Assembly (NCBI GenBank): GCA_028583405.1
Contig: CM053251.1
Coordinates: 9,925,995 to 9,989,994 of the forward strand
Length of the DNA: 64,000 bases
Source: Pogonophryne albipinna
Taxonomy: Eukaryota; Chordata; Actinopteri; Perciformes; Artedidraconidae
Reading direction: 5' to 3'
Positions 46,271 to 56,060 of this stretch are shown piece by piece. Position numbers and translations under genes: made by a program. How positions within the stretch are numbered: position 1 is the stretch's first letter; the number at the start of each line of letters is the position of its first letter. The notes under the pieces were generated by a model, which worked only from the letters and a program-made list of their open reading frames with translations, did not search any database and had not been told where the DNA came from.

Positions 46271-46457
46271 AAAAAAAACGTACAAAGGCATTCAACAACT
46301 CCACAGTGAACATCGAATATGAAGACTACATGTTCAGAGATGAAGACTGTGAGATGGTGTTTGACTTGAAAACTTTTAGAGGCTCCTCATACATTTTGAT
46401 CTTCATCCTCAGTATCATAGAAAACTGCCTCCTGTTATATGTCCTCGTGGCTGTGAC
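46271..46457 (+). pseudogene. XCR1-like receptor A3, 5' fragment with lost start codon
   Basis: Behind the acceptor at 46270 the initiator reads AAG (46285-46287) where the other copies have ATG. The codons continue FNNSTVNIEYEDYMF and EDCEMVFDLKTF through TM1, then jump at gtcctc/gtggctgtgac (about 46446), deleting about 147 bp from TM1-TM3, and stop matching at about 46457. An upstream in-frame ATG at 46237 lies in the intron. The rest of this copy is at 52203-52248 and 53772-53945. Confidence 0.82.
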
Positions 46458-46920
46458 GACAATCGGCCCATTTGGTCGCTTGAGTTGGAGGACTTGTTGA
46501 AAAATTAAATACAGTATACTGCTGTATTTGTTCAATTAACAGTAAAATACTGGCCAGCAATATACTGAAATTCTACAGTATTCATACTGTTGAACAATTT
46601 CAGTTTATTACTGTAAACAATTTAATAATTCACAGTAACATTCTGGTTAGGGGGTTGCCAGTGGATTATTTGATTGATAATACAACAACTCAATTTAGCT
46701 GTTTAGAATATCTAAAAAGTCATTATTAATTATATTAACATAACATATGTATTGTTCTGTGGGCTACATACATCTGCTTAAAATATGCATTATGAAAATT
46801 ATGCAAAATAAGCAATAAACAATTTGGAAAGGATTTAATGCAAACACACTTTTATTTAAATTGGCAGTGTCAACATCAGTTAGAAAATGTTTGAACAAAT
46901 GCATTATAAGCAACATTTTG
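46458..46920. other. Unclassified repeat, acagtaaaatactg-rich
   Basis: Contains several short inverted acagta/tactgt motifs (46505-46620) like those at ends of fish DNA transposons, but no complete element could be delimited. No gene. Confidence 0.35.
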
Positions 46921-48262
46921 TCAGGGTTTGAGTTTTTGTGTGTCTAGTTTTGGGGTTATTTTGCTGTTCTGTCCTCCTTGTCGTTAGTTTCCCTGGTGTG
47001 TCTAATTGTCTGATTGTGTTCACCTGTTGCCCTTGTGTTTCTCCTCCCCTGCCCGGCTGTTTCTCGTCTTGTGATTACCCCTCCCGGTATTTAGTCTTGT
47101 CTCTTCCTGTGTTCAGTGTTGGTTCGTTTATTTGTCGTTCATGTCCCCCTGCATGTTGGTCTCAGTCACCTTTGTTTGGATGCTACCTCGTACCTGTTTT
47201 TGGATTCTTGCTTTTGGCAGCATTGAGGTCAAACCTGTTTCCCGGCCTGCTAGCCCCAGGCATGCTAGCCCCCTGCCTCCCAATTCCCAACCTGACACCA
47301 TACGTCTCGGTGTGTTCCATCTGGAGTCAACCCCTGCTTCTTCCCCATTTCCTGCTCCTGTCCAGGAGCCGTTCTCGGGGACTCGTCTGGCTTTTGGAGG
47401 TCCACGGAGACTCCAAAAGGCTCCTAAGAGAGGAGTCGGAAGTCCAGGCTAGCAGCCCGAGCCCCAGAAGCCATGCTTTGGGCTCCAGTACAGGCCCCAG
47501 CAGCCAAGGTTCCGGCTCCAGTACCGGCCCACACAGCCATGGTTCCATCTCCAGAACCGGCTCACACAGCCATGGTTCCAGCCCCAGTTCTGGCCCCAGC
47601 AGCCATGGTTCCGGACCCAGTTCTGTCCCCAGCAGCCATGGTTCTGGCCCCAGTTCTGGCCCCAGCAGCCATGGTTCAGGCTCCAGAACCGGCCAACACA
47701 GCAATGCTTCCGTGCTCCATTACCTGGCTCACACAGCCAGGGTCCAGGCTTCTGTTCCGTGCCCAACAGCCATGGTTCCGGCTCCAGAACCGGCCCCAGC
47801 AGCCATGGTTTCGGCTCCAGTACTGGCTCTCCGGCCGACGCCAGCTCCCTGTGTCCTGTCGGCGTACCGGCCGACGCCAGCTCCCCGTGTCCTGTCGGCG
47901 TACCGGCCGACGCCAGCTCCCCGTGTCCTGTCGGCAAACCGATCGTCTCAAGTCTCCTCTCAAGTTCCTTCTCAAGTCCCCTTTCTAGTCATCTCTCGAG
48001 TTCCCTCTCAAGTCACCTCTCAAGTCTCCTCTCGAGTTCCCTCTCTAGTCCCCTTTCAAGTCACCCCTCAAGTCCCTACCCAATGTCCTCGTCCGTTGGA
48101 GGTTCCGCTGGGGGTCCTGCCAACTCCATGTCCTGTCCCGTTGTGGGTCCCGCCGACTACTCTTCTGCCGGGGGTCCTGCCAACCCTTTGTTCTGTGCCG
48201 TTGGAGGTTCCGCTGGAGGTCCTGCCAACTCCATGTCCTGTCCCGTTGGGGGTAGGGTGACC
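46921..48262 (+). repeat. Compound minisatellite tract in an unclassified element
   Basis: Starts with an LTR-like unique part (tgtcagggtttgagtttttg). Arrays follow: 33-bp units (gccatggttccggctccagt) at about 47480-47830; three 36-bp units (gccgacgccagctcc) at 47830-47940; short tcaagt/ctctcaagt repeats at 47945-48075; and 51-60-bp units shared with 23.6 kb at 48100-48260. A plus-strand frame of 440 codons stays open through all of it, encoding Pro/Ala/Ser-rich repeats. It could be a transposon-encoded repeat protein or chance openness; I cannot decide. Confidence 0.75.
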
Positions 48263-49960
48263 AGATGTCCCGCTTTGCGTGGGACTGCACAGCATTTTCA
48301 CGACTTTTGGTGTGTCCCGCAAATTGAGACGATGTCCCGCATATTTCATTTTGATTGGCTAAAACGCTTTTCTTTGTTGTTGGTGAACACGAATCAATAG
48401 ATTAAAAATCGTGTTGGTGAACACGAAATGCCATGAGACTGGGTTGGGTATTTAGTGTAATTCCGCTGATTGGTTTTTCCAATCAGACCCTTCTATATCT
48501 TGGAACTATTTTATTTGTTGAAAATTGCCAGTGTATTACTACGCACTGGAGCCAGTTCACATATTGCGCCTCTATTCAAGATTATCGGCGGCTTGATATG
48601 GGAATCGGCTCCACTGAATAATAATACTGTTCGGTTTTACTCCCACCGAAAGGGTTGGACAACACGGGGCGTGACCACTCAGCTGGATCAACAGCCCAGG
48701 AAAGGCACGAGATCTCGTTTGTTAGGGTTAGTTTGTTAGGGTTAGTTAAGATAACTCAAACATATCCAGGGTCTGTTGAACTGGCTTCGTAGTACAGGGC
48801 ACAGGTGGCTGCATAGCAGCGCTAATGTCAAAGACTCAAACATTATAGGGTACATTATATTTTTTATTTTACCAGGATGCAGTGACACAAATATTTGGGA
48901 AGGCTTAGCCTTCCCTAGCCTACAGTACCCGCCGCCCCTGCTTTACTCGTTACTTTACTCGCAGGCAGGGCCGGCCCGCCCCTCCCTACTGGCAGATCAC
49001 GCAGACTGCGGCGCACCTACAGTGTATTAGCGCGCCACAGTTTTGCCTCTGCGAGACTCCACTTGCACCCCCAATCTTGTGAAACCAGTTCAATACGAAA
49101 TATTCTTATTCTTATCATTATTTATGTGCGCAGTAACGGTAAGGTATCTAATTACTTATTTATTAAGTATTCCATAACTTAGTAGGCCTAACAGAGATGG
49201 TCAAACTAAAGTGGTAGAGACATGGCAGAATTCCTACAATGAAGCGGGACAGTGAACTGTTCACCCGTGAGAGGGCGATGAAGAAAAGAGAGCGAGCGGC
49301 CCCGTTGAGGGAGTTTACAGATGAAAAGACAGAAAGACAGAAGCACAATAACAAGTAGGCTATATTTAGGTATTTTTTGTAAATAACCGACGGTATCAAG
49401 AGGAAGTAAAGTCCCCTGGTTTGTCCCTTACCTAACTGCCATGAGACAACTCAAAATCAAGTTTCCAAAATCCGACACTGAGGTGGTCTTAACGCACCGG
49501 CAGATGACAGCGCTGACAAAGTGTGTTTCCCGCAGCGAGACGCTACAATAATTGTGGGCTTATCATGTTGGTTCGGCCACAACAGAAAAAAGAAAAACAA
49601 ACTCGCTCTCTCCAGAGGGGCAGGTCAGCCAAAAAGGCCAAACGGGCCGTTGCCCGGGCAACATTAGCCCGTACCTGCACGTCCCTGCAGCAGTGGATAA
49701 CAGCTTCTGGCCTGGACATAGTTTGCACCTCACTGTCACATTCCAGTCTATTCTTCGGACCCCTCGAAAGTTTTCGCTGACTCAGCCATGTTTATGCAGC
49801 ACTGCACGTGGAGATGTGGACGCGCAGATTACGTAGCCTACATATAAACCTGCGGCGGAAACCCCTCTTGTCTGTCAGTGTGATTATGACTGATTTTAGT
49901 AAGTAACGAAGTAACGCGTGTCGGGGCAATGTTAGTAGGCCTAACTGTAGTGTGATTACC
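48263..49960. other. Fragmentary non-autonomous DNA transposons
   Basis: Pieces of common fish repeats: tagggtgaccagatgtcccg at 48256, agggccggcccg at 48966. No full element could be bounded and no gene is supported. Short ORFs are not conserved in any way I can see. Confidence 0.35.
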
Positions 49961-51410
49961 ATAGACTGTATATATAAATGGACGTAGTGTCCGTGACATC
50001 ACCCATAGGATTCTGCAGAGTTGCCGAGAAGCCCTTAGTAGGCGGAGTCGGCCACTAACGGCTTGACAGCAACGTCAGAGTCTAATCCCGCCTGCTCCAA
50101 ATAAGGGCAAAGAGGCGGAGCCGAGGCGGGACCTGCTGCCTCCGAACTGGAAGTAAACAGAGCTAGCTCAGGCTAAGAAGCTAAGCGAACATGAAATACA
50201 TGCATACCAAGTTACTGCTAACAGTGTAGTTCCCCTATATAAACGTTACATTCATAATCAAATGAGACAATCTGCAAGAGAATTAGCTATATTTTGTTAT
50301 TCTTAATGCTTGTCATTCACACATTAAGAAAAGAAGTACCGATACATAGCAGAACAATTGTGGCGATGTTCAGCTTAATAAGCCTTGTTCAACATAATTT
50401 ATTTAGCTAATACTACAGCAGGCGAACCAAGTCTGCGTTTCGCTGCATTCCTTGATCTCCAGTTATAACGACGGACTCCACCGCCCGGACCTAACGGAGC
50501 CGCAGTGGGCTAGCTCCGGGACGCCGGCTGGAGCTAGCCCCCTGCGGCTCCGTTAGCTCCGGCGGCCACCACTGGGATAATTGGGTCCCCTATTAACATT
50601 TGCTCCCGTTTAGCATTATGGGCGTCATAGCCATAGACTATAAAAGTCTTACCCAAGGCTGAATCATAAACTAAAATGTATATGTATGTATAAAGGGTTA
50701 CGTCCTTAGCTGGCTAATAAGTAACAAGCTAAGCTACCAAGCACACAAACACCTGCGAACGGGGTTAACATGTATAATATTATCATTTTAGACTTCTTGG
50801 AAGTTCTGTTAGTACATTCAAGCGCACAGCACGACATTTTAATTGTCTGGTATTTGTAACAATATTCCCTAAAAGTCACAATCACCACGAACACGGCTAA
50901 AGCTAAAGGGTCAAGTACAGTACTATGACTAACTAACGTTGTAGCCTCTATGGTTGTAGCCTAGCAGAGTGGACAAGTTGCTGTTAGCTGACAGTGAGGC
51001 ATGTACGTGTCCATCAAAGTGACCACGCCCTAATTTATGCAAAAACGTTAAGACCTAATATAAATAAAATGGTCGTGTTAGAAAACAATTCACTCACAGA
51101 TTCATAATCATGAAGGTGGAATCTAACTATATCGATAATAATATTTATTGCATCCATGGGTAGAAACATGTTTTTTTCTGCTGTAAAGTTGGGCATTTTA
51201 ACATGGGGGTCTATGGAAATTGCTCCTTTCTGCAGTCAGTCCCTAGCGGCCCATGTATGAACTGCAGTGTGTGGCACTTCGTATTGGCGTCCCGGCTGTT
51301 CCCCAGAGTTTTCCGCTTGGTGATTACTGAATTATTAAAAGTAACGCGTTACACTACTCCGTTACCGACAAAAGTAATATTATTACAGTAACGCGTTACA
51401 CCCAACTCTG
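49961..51410. mobile_element. Composite non-autonomous repeat block
   Basis: Opens with ccatagactgtatatataaa and tgtccgtgacatcacccata, and closes with aacatgggggtctatggaaa near 51201, both parts of a widespread fish repeat. Next to it a hAT end (gtaacgcgttacacccaact) runs to about 51408. A strong 26-bp-arm hairpin lies at 50492-50555. No coding capacity. Confidence 0.4.
50492..50555. repeat. GC-rich inverted repeat, 26-bp arms
   Basis: Arms 50492-50517 (taacggagccgcagtgggct..) and 50530-50555 are inverse complements with one mismatch around a 12-base loop. It could extrude as a cruciform. Too GC-rich to be a chance match in this AT-rich context. Confidence 0.85.
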
Positions 51411-52202
51411 GTTATGCACAATGTTGATTATTCTTTCAAAACTAGCTAAATACATGGGTAAAGGTTCTAGGCCTACTTGAGCCCAATTTGAATACCATAA
51501 AGAAAGTATTAAAGCCAGCTCAAGCTAAATGTCAAATGTATTTAATTAATGTAGGCTACAGTTGTTTTGATTTAGGCTATTTATATTTTATTTGAGTTGT
51601 AGGTCTACATATTTCAAAACGCGAAGTGTAATAACTGCAGTTGCCTCCCTGTCACTGAGAATGACAAAGATCCTCAGTGAAGCACAAGCCCATGTTTCTC
51701 ACTCAATTGTAAGTACACCTTATTAAAAAGATCAGTTCAATGCAATGGATTGTATACATTTGAAATGTAGCATTTAAGTGTTTCTCAGACAGTTACACGG
51801 TTGTTATTTTAATAAATCAGACACTGATGGTGCAGCGCTGTACTGTACCTCTTTATATAGGCATTTTGTCTCTAACAAATTGTTTTTGCGTTGATCAGGG
51901 GGTAGCCTACTTGGCTGACATTTTTTTACCAAGGGGGTACATTATTGAAAAGAGTTTGAGAACCACTGCCCGAGCTAACTTTAGACAGCTGGCTGAGCAT
52001 CAGCTTGATTTTAAACATTTTTTGTAGTAATGCTAGAATGACTAATATAGCCTACTGACGAGGAAAATAAGATGGTTTTTAATGACCGTCAAATTTGTAG
52101 ATGCACAACCCGATCGATGCAGATGATGCAGGACTTCTTTGTTGATCCGCACATGTCCTCCGAAATGCGTCCTTCTCTGGAGAAGCTGCTCTCCTAATGA
52201 CG
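51411..52202. other. Non-coding with a hAT terminus
   Basis: An inverted hAT end (agtttgagaaccactg) ends near 51968. Otherwise AT-rich filler without genes. Confidence 0.35.
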
Positions 52203-52248
52203 TTTCTTGTAACTTGCTCATTCTCACTGCTGTATGAACCCTATATGC
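52203..52248 (+). pseudogene. Receptor A3, TM7 fragment left of the hAT
   Basis: tacttgctcattctcactgc-like codons (here aacttgctcattctcac) and tgtatgaaccctatatgc encode the TM7 LAHSHCCMNP block. It ends exactly at the hAT target site CTATATGC (52241-52248). Confidence 0.88.
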
Positions 52249-52536
52249 CGGAGGTGCCCAGTACGTCGACCGCGGGGGCAATGCTGGTAGATCGCGACTC
52301 GCGAGTCATTCATAAAAAAAAAATCCAGCTCCGTTAAAATAGAAAAAACAGGTTTTGATCCCTCCTCCCTTGGCCTCCCTGCCACTTAATTCAGGAGTTT
52401 ACTTGATTGACAGAAAAAGCGACCTATCGCTTTCCAGTCTGTTAACCCAGAATGCAAAGCGATACAAAATCAGTCAAGTGCCGGGAAAACTCAAATTAAG
52501 TAATAAAGAAGAGACAAACAAGAGACAAACAACAAA

Positions 52537-52797
52537 ATGAGTGCGGGACCGAGCAAGAAGCTAAAGACATACCACTTCCACCCAGAATGGGAGGAAGAAT
52601 ATTTTGTTGTGATGTCACATTCAAAGGTTATTTGCCTTATTTGTAAAGCAAGCGTCGCTCTGCCAAAGAAAGGTAATGTGGAGAGGCATTATCGGAGTGT
52701 TCACAAGGCATATGACAGCGACTTCCCTCCGAGTAGCGAGTTTAGAAAGAGAAAGGTCATGTATTATTGCTACACAAATATTATCTCGCAGTCTTAG
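52537..52797 (+). pseudogene. hAT transposase N-terminus (BED-type finger), truncated
   Basis: An 86-residue ORF: FHPEWEEEYFVVMSHSKVIC and LICKASVALPKKGNVERHYR form a BED-like zinc finger (C..C, then H....H), the DNA-binding domain of GTF2IRD2/Charlie-type hAT transposases. The catalytic RNase H-like domain is absent: the element is interrupted at about 52790 by other sequence. Confidence 0.7.
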
Positions 52798-52964
52798 TGT
52801 CGCCAACTCGTTTCTAACATGCAAAAAGACAAACAAATGCGCCTATGGTCAGTGTATTTTCGACCTTTCCAATCCAGACGAGATCTCTCTCCCCCGTCTG
52901 TGTGCGAGGGGGCGGGGCAGTTTACACACACGCGGCTGCTACATGCAGCAACACACGGAGGAGA

Positions 52965-53220
52965 TGGCGGAGAGAAGCGCTCCAAGGTGTGGTTAAATGT
53001 TACCCGTCTTGAGGTGGACAATGCTCCTTGCCAAGAGTGTTTAGCATGTAAGGGCGGTAACACGAGCAATTTGTCTAAACATTTAGCAAAAGTGCTCCAC
53101 ATCCAGACGGAGGAATGCACCGGGTTCGACTGTCTTTCTAGCAGCTCTGTAGCCCCATCCACCACGAGTAACGTTTCCACGTCAGGTGTTATGTATGCTA
53201 GCAGCAACACACGGAGTTAA
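52965..53220 (+). pseudogene. Second BED-finger fragment of another hAT
   Basis: VWLNVTRLEVDNAPCQECLA then CKGGNTSNLSKHLAKVLHIQ is a typical Ac/ZBED-type BED finger (C..C, then H....H), followed by a serine/threonine-rich linker and stop. With the imperfect terminus cgattaatcg...ttgcagccct at 53570-53633 it marks a truncated hAT nested in the first. Confidence 0.65.
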
Positions 53221-53771
53221 CTCAATTATACAAACATGGGTTAATGATTAGAGGAAACTGAGTTATTTATTTTGTTAAAGTTTACAGTTCTGTCATCAGA
53301 TTATTTAATACGATTTGTTAAAACACTGTTGTTTCTTTTGATGTGAAATATTATTTATTTTATTTAAATAAAAAGCAATGTTAATTTTGTTCACAATTTG
53401 TTAAGTTAATTTAATAATATATGTATTTTTGAATCAAGTATTCATCTTTATTGTCCTCATTGTTAGTTTCCACATGCCTAAAACAACCTCAAGCTAAATC
53501 TAAAAGTCGATGGCTATATAAGAGCGTTTGAGAAATTGTGCAAGGCATACAGTAATAGTCCGAATAGTCGATTAATCGTTTCATTAATCGATAGATTAAT
53601 CGATTATCAAATGAGTCGTTTGTTGCAGCCCTATTGTAGTTATCCCATGTATAAATAAAACGTGTTATTCAGCAACCCTTGCAATTTGGGATTTTATTTT
53701 TGGTTGGAAGACCTCGGTGAGCTGGTCATTTCAAAAGTAGCTCACCAGCCAAAAAAGTGTGGGCACCCCTG

Positions 53772-53945
53772 CTATATGCTCTCAGAAAAGTGGCGAAAGC
53801 ATCTTTTGGATCTTTTTAGCTGCAAGACAGTCAGGAGGGTGAGAGACTGAAAGAGAACCACTGGCTCTTCTGTTAAGCAGAACATAGCTTTTAAAGCACA
53901 AAGCTCTGCTGTTGTGTTGGAACCAACCTGCAGCTAGACATTCAT
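53772..53945 (+). pseudogene. Receptor A3, C-terminal tail right of the hAT
   Basis: Resumes ctatatgctctcagaaaagt and encodes MLSEKWRKHLLDLFSCKTVR, then VRD and a TGA where relatives have AGG (53848-53850). The 3' UTR-like remainder (caaagctctgctgttgtgtt) runs to about 53945. Confidence 0.88.
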
Positions 53946-54760
53946 CGCTAATATGAAAACATCCATTAATAATTAGTAATATTTGTTTTGAACTAGTTTA
54001 ACCTATGGTGTTCACATTTCCTTTAAGATATTAAGGGGGATACTTAAATGTAAGTCTCTATAAATGTAGACCTAATATGTCAGTTTAGGCTTTCTCAGTA
54101 TTCTTTTTAAATGTGCTATCCTAGATTTGGGACAGGGTGACACATGTGAGTTTACTTAGCTTCATTAGCTTTGTAAGATGGTTCTAAAAATGAATTGGTT
54201 CTAAAAATGTTTCTAAAAATGATATGTGATATTTGTGTATATTTATTCAAACATGTAAACCAATTCCATGTATTTCCCCTTTTAATTTCCAATCAAGTTT
54301 TGTGCTTAAAAAAACTAAAACAAAATCAGCACTGTATCATTTGGTAAACATTCATGTGATTTCAAATTCATGTAGATACATTGATTATGCATTGTACTGT
54401 AGATATTATGTGAAACACTTCTTCACTGCATTTTACTTTATGGTTTCATATGAAATCATCTATCTCACTTGTTACTGTAGTTGTTATATTGTGACCTTTA
54501 GGAGTCTTGCAAACAAAACAGAACATCATTTATTTTCAAAATGTTATTTAATTTGTCAAAAATGTGTGTTTATATTTGCTTGGAGATTTCATCATCATCA
54601 TCATCACTATTATTTCCATGCTACATTAAAATTGATCAAAACATATGTCTAGGTGTATCCTTCCTTCCTGCTGTTTTGAGATTATGTTCTAAAGCAGAAC
54701 ATCAACAATATACACGTCACCAATTTTTGCTAAATCTAAAAATATCCATGCCTTCACTGG
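53946..54760 (+). other. 3' flank of A3 and type B upstream flank
   Basis: Collinear with 27.06-27.9 kb and 25.2-25.8 kb, including (ATC)n at 54592-54606. No gene. Confidence 0.6.
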
Positions 54761-54888
54761 AATGATGATGCATCAGCTCTGAATAATATGAAACCAAAGG
54801 CGGAGTTACTGCATGAGTTTTCTCTTTTATTGCTCAACTTCTCCGTCACACTCATATTCACCACATGAAGTGACAGTCGTTGTTCAGG
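54761..54888 (+). promoter_or_regulatory. Proximal promoter and leader exon, array copy B3
   Basis: Nearly identical to the B1 module (aaccaaaggcggagttactg, ctcttttattgctcaacttc). Donor gtaagt at 54889; acceptor AG at 55066-55067. Intron and promoter are closer to B1 than to any other copy, which suggests a recent duplication or gene conversion between them. Confidence 0.6.
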
Positions 54889-55080
54889 GTAAGTTGCTTA
54901 ATATTTACTGTAATTGATTTCCATATTTAAGGGCAATGTTCTAACTATATAATTGTTTTCTGTATTGTTATATTTTTCTAGGAACTACTTTTTAAAACTA
55001 AATTTGACTGAAGGTTAAAAAGATCTGCTCAATTTTCCAATTACATTTTTCTGCTTATGTTTCCCAGAAAACAACGTACA

Positions 55081-56060
55081 ATGGCATTCAACAACTCCAC
55101 AGTGAACATCGGAGGTGAAAACTATAGCTCTGAAGTCTGTGAGATGGTGTTTGACTTGACAACTTTTGGAGGCTCCTCGTACATTTTGATCTTCATCCTC
55201 AGTATCATAGGAAACTGCTTCCTGTTATATGTCCTCTATCTCTATGAGAGCTTAAGAAATGTCACAAATCTATTCGTCCTGAACCTTGCCTGCTCCGTTT
55301 TGATGCTCACAGTCACACTTCCATTCTGGGCCGTCTCTCGGCTGCTGCAGGACTGGGTCTTTGGTCATTTTGCTTGCAAAATAGTGACTGCTTCCCACAT
55401 TGTTGGTTTGTACAGTAGCGTCATTCTACTGAGTGCCATGACTGTGGACCGTTTCATAACTGAGGTGCTGCACAACATGCCAAGAAACAAAGGAAGGAGG
55501 CAGAGGTTTGCAGCATTGAGCTGTGCAGCTGCATGGATCATCAGCATTTATTTGTCTGTATATGCTGCTACCAAAGTCACGGTGGAAGACTGGGGTGGTC
55601 GTTCCATGTGTACGAAGATCTTAAAAGACGAAATCGGATATAAACTTGCAGCGTCTCTGCTCTTCTTCTTCCTGTTATCCATCATTTTTTTCTGCTATTC
55701 TGCCATCCTCAAGACAGTGTTGCAGGCTTCAAACAGAAGAAAGCACAGGACGGTAGTGGTGGTGTTATGTATAGTCGCTGCCTTCATCATCTGATGGGTA
55801 CCTTACATGATTTTGGATATAATCAGGTCCCTCAACGAACCTAAAAGCTGTTTTGCAAGGCAACGCCTGAATATTGCCTTTAGTGTTTGTTGTGTACTTG
55901 CTTATTTTCACTGCTGTATGAACCCTATTCTGTATGCTCTCAGAGAAGTGGTGAAAGCATCTTTTGGATCTTTTTAGCTGCAAGAAAGTCAGGAGGGTGA
56001 GAGACAGGAAGAGAACCACTGGCTCTTGTGTTAAGCAGAAAGTAGCTTTTATATAACAAC
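55081..56060 (+). pseudogene. XCR1-like receptor B3, nonsense and 2-bp deletion
   Basis: Start at 55081 behind the acceptor; an upstream in-frame ATG at 55057 is intronic. Open through TM1-TM6; the Cys codon of the CWVPY motif is TGA (55792-55794). Reading on, TM7 is recognisable (FHCCMNPILY), then 2 bases are missing at tgtatgctctc (after 55935), shifting the tail. ECL2 is strongly diverged (TKILKDEIGYKL), and TM2 has CSVL where the others have CSDL, so the sodium-site aspartate is replaced by Val. Non-functional. Confidence 0.88.

Larger units (their letters stand above)
52249..53771 (+). mobile_element. hAT transposon in the TM7 codons of receptor A3
   Basis: Termini CGGAGGTGCCCA and the inverted TGGGCACCCCTG (10 of 12 matching), flanked by a perfect 8-bp duplication CTATATGC (52241-52248 and 53772-53779). 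It contains a BED-finger ORF and a truncated second hAT whose right end (tgttgcagcccta) lies at about 53633. Confidence 0.9.

Noticed and set aside
46237..46500. An 87-residue receptor-like ORF
   Set aside because: Its ATG lies in the leader intron; the true start codon is mutated, and the last 20 residues come from unrelated sequence.
53662..53850. A 62-codon ORF ending in the receptor tail
   Set aside because: It begins in hAT DNA and only its last 25 codons come from receptor A3.
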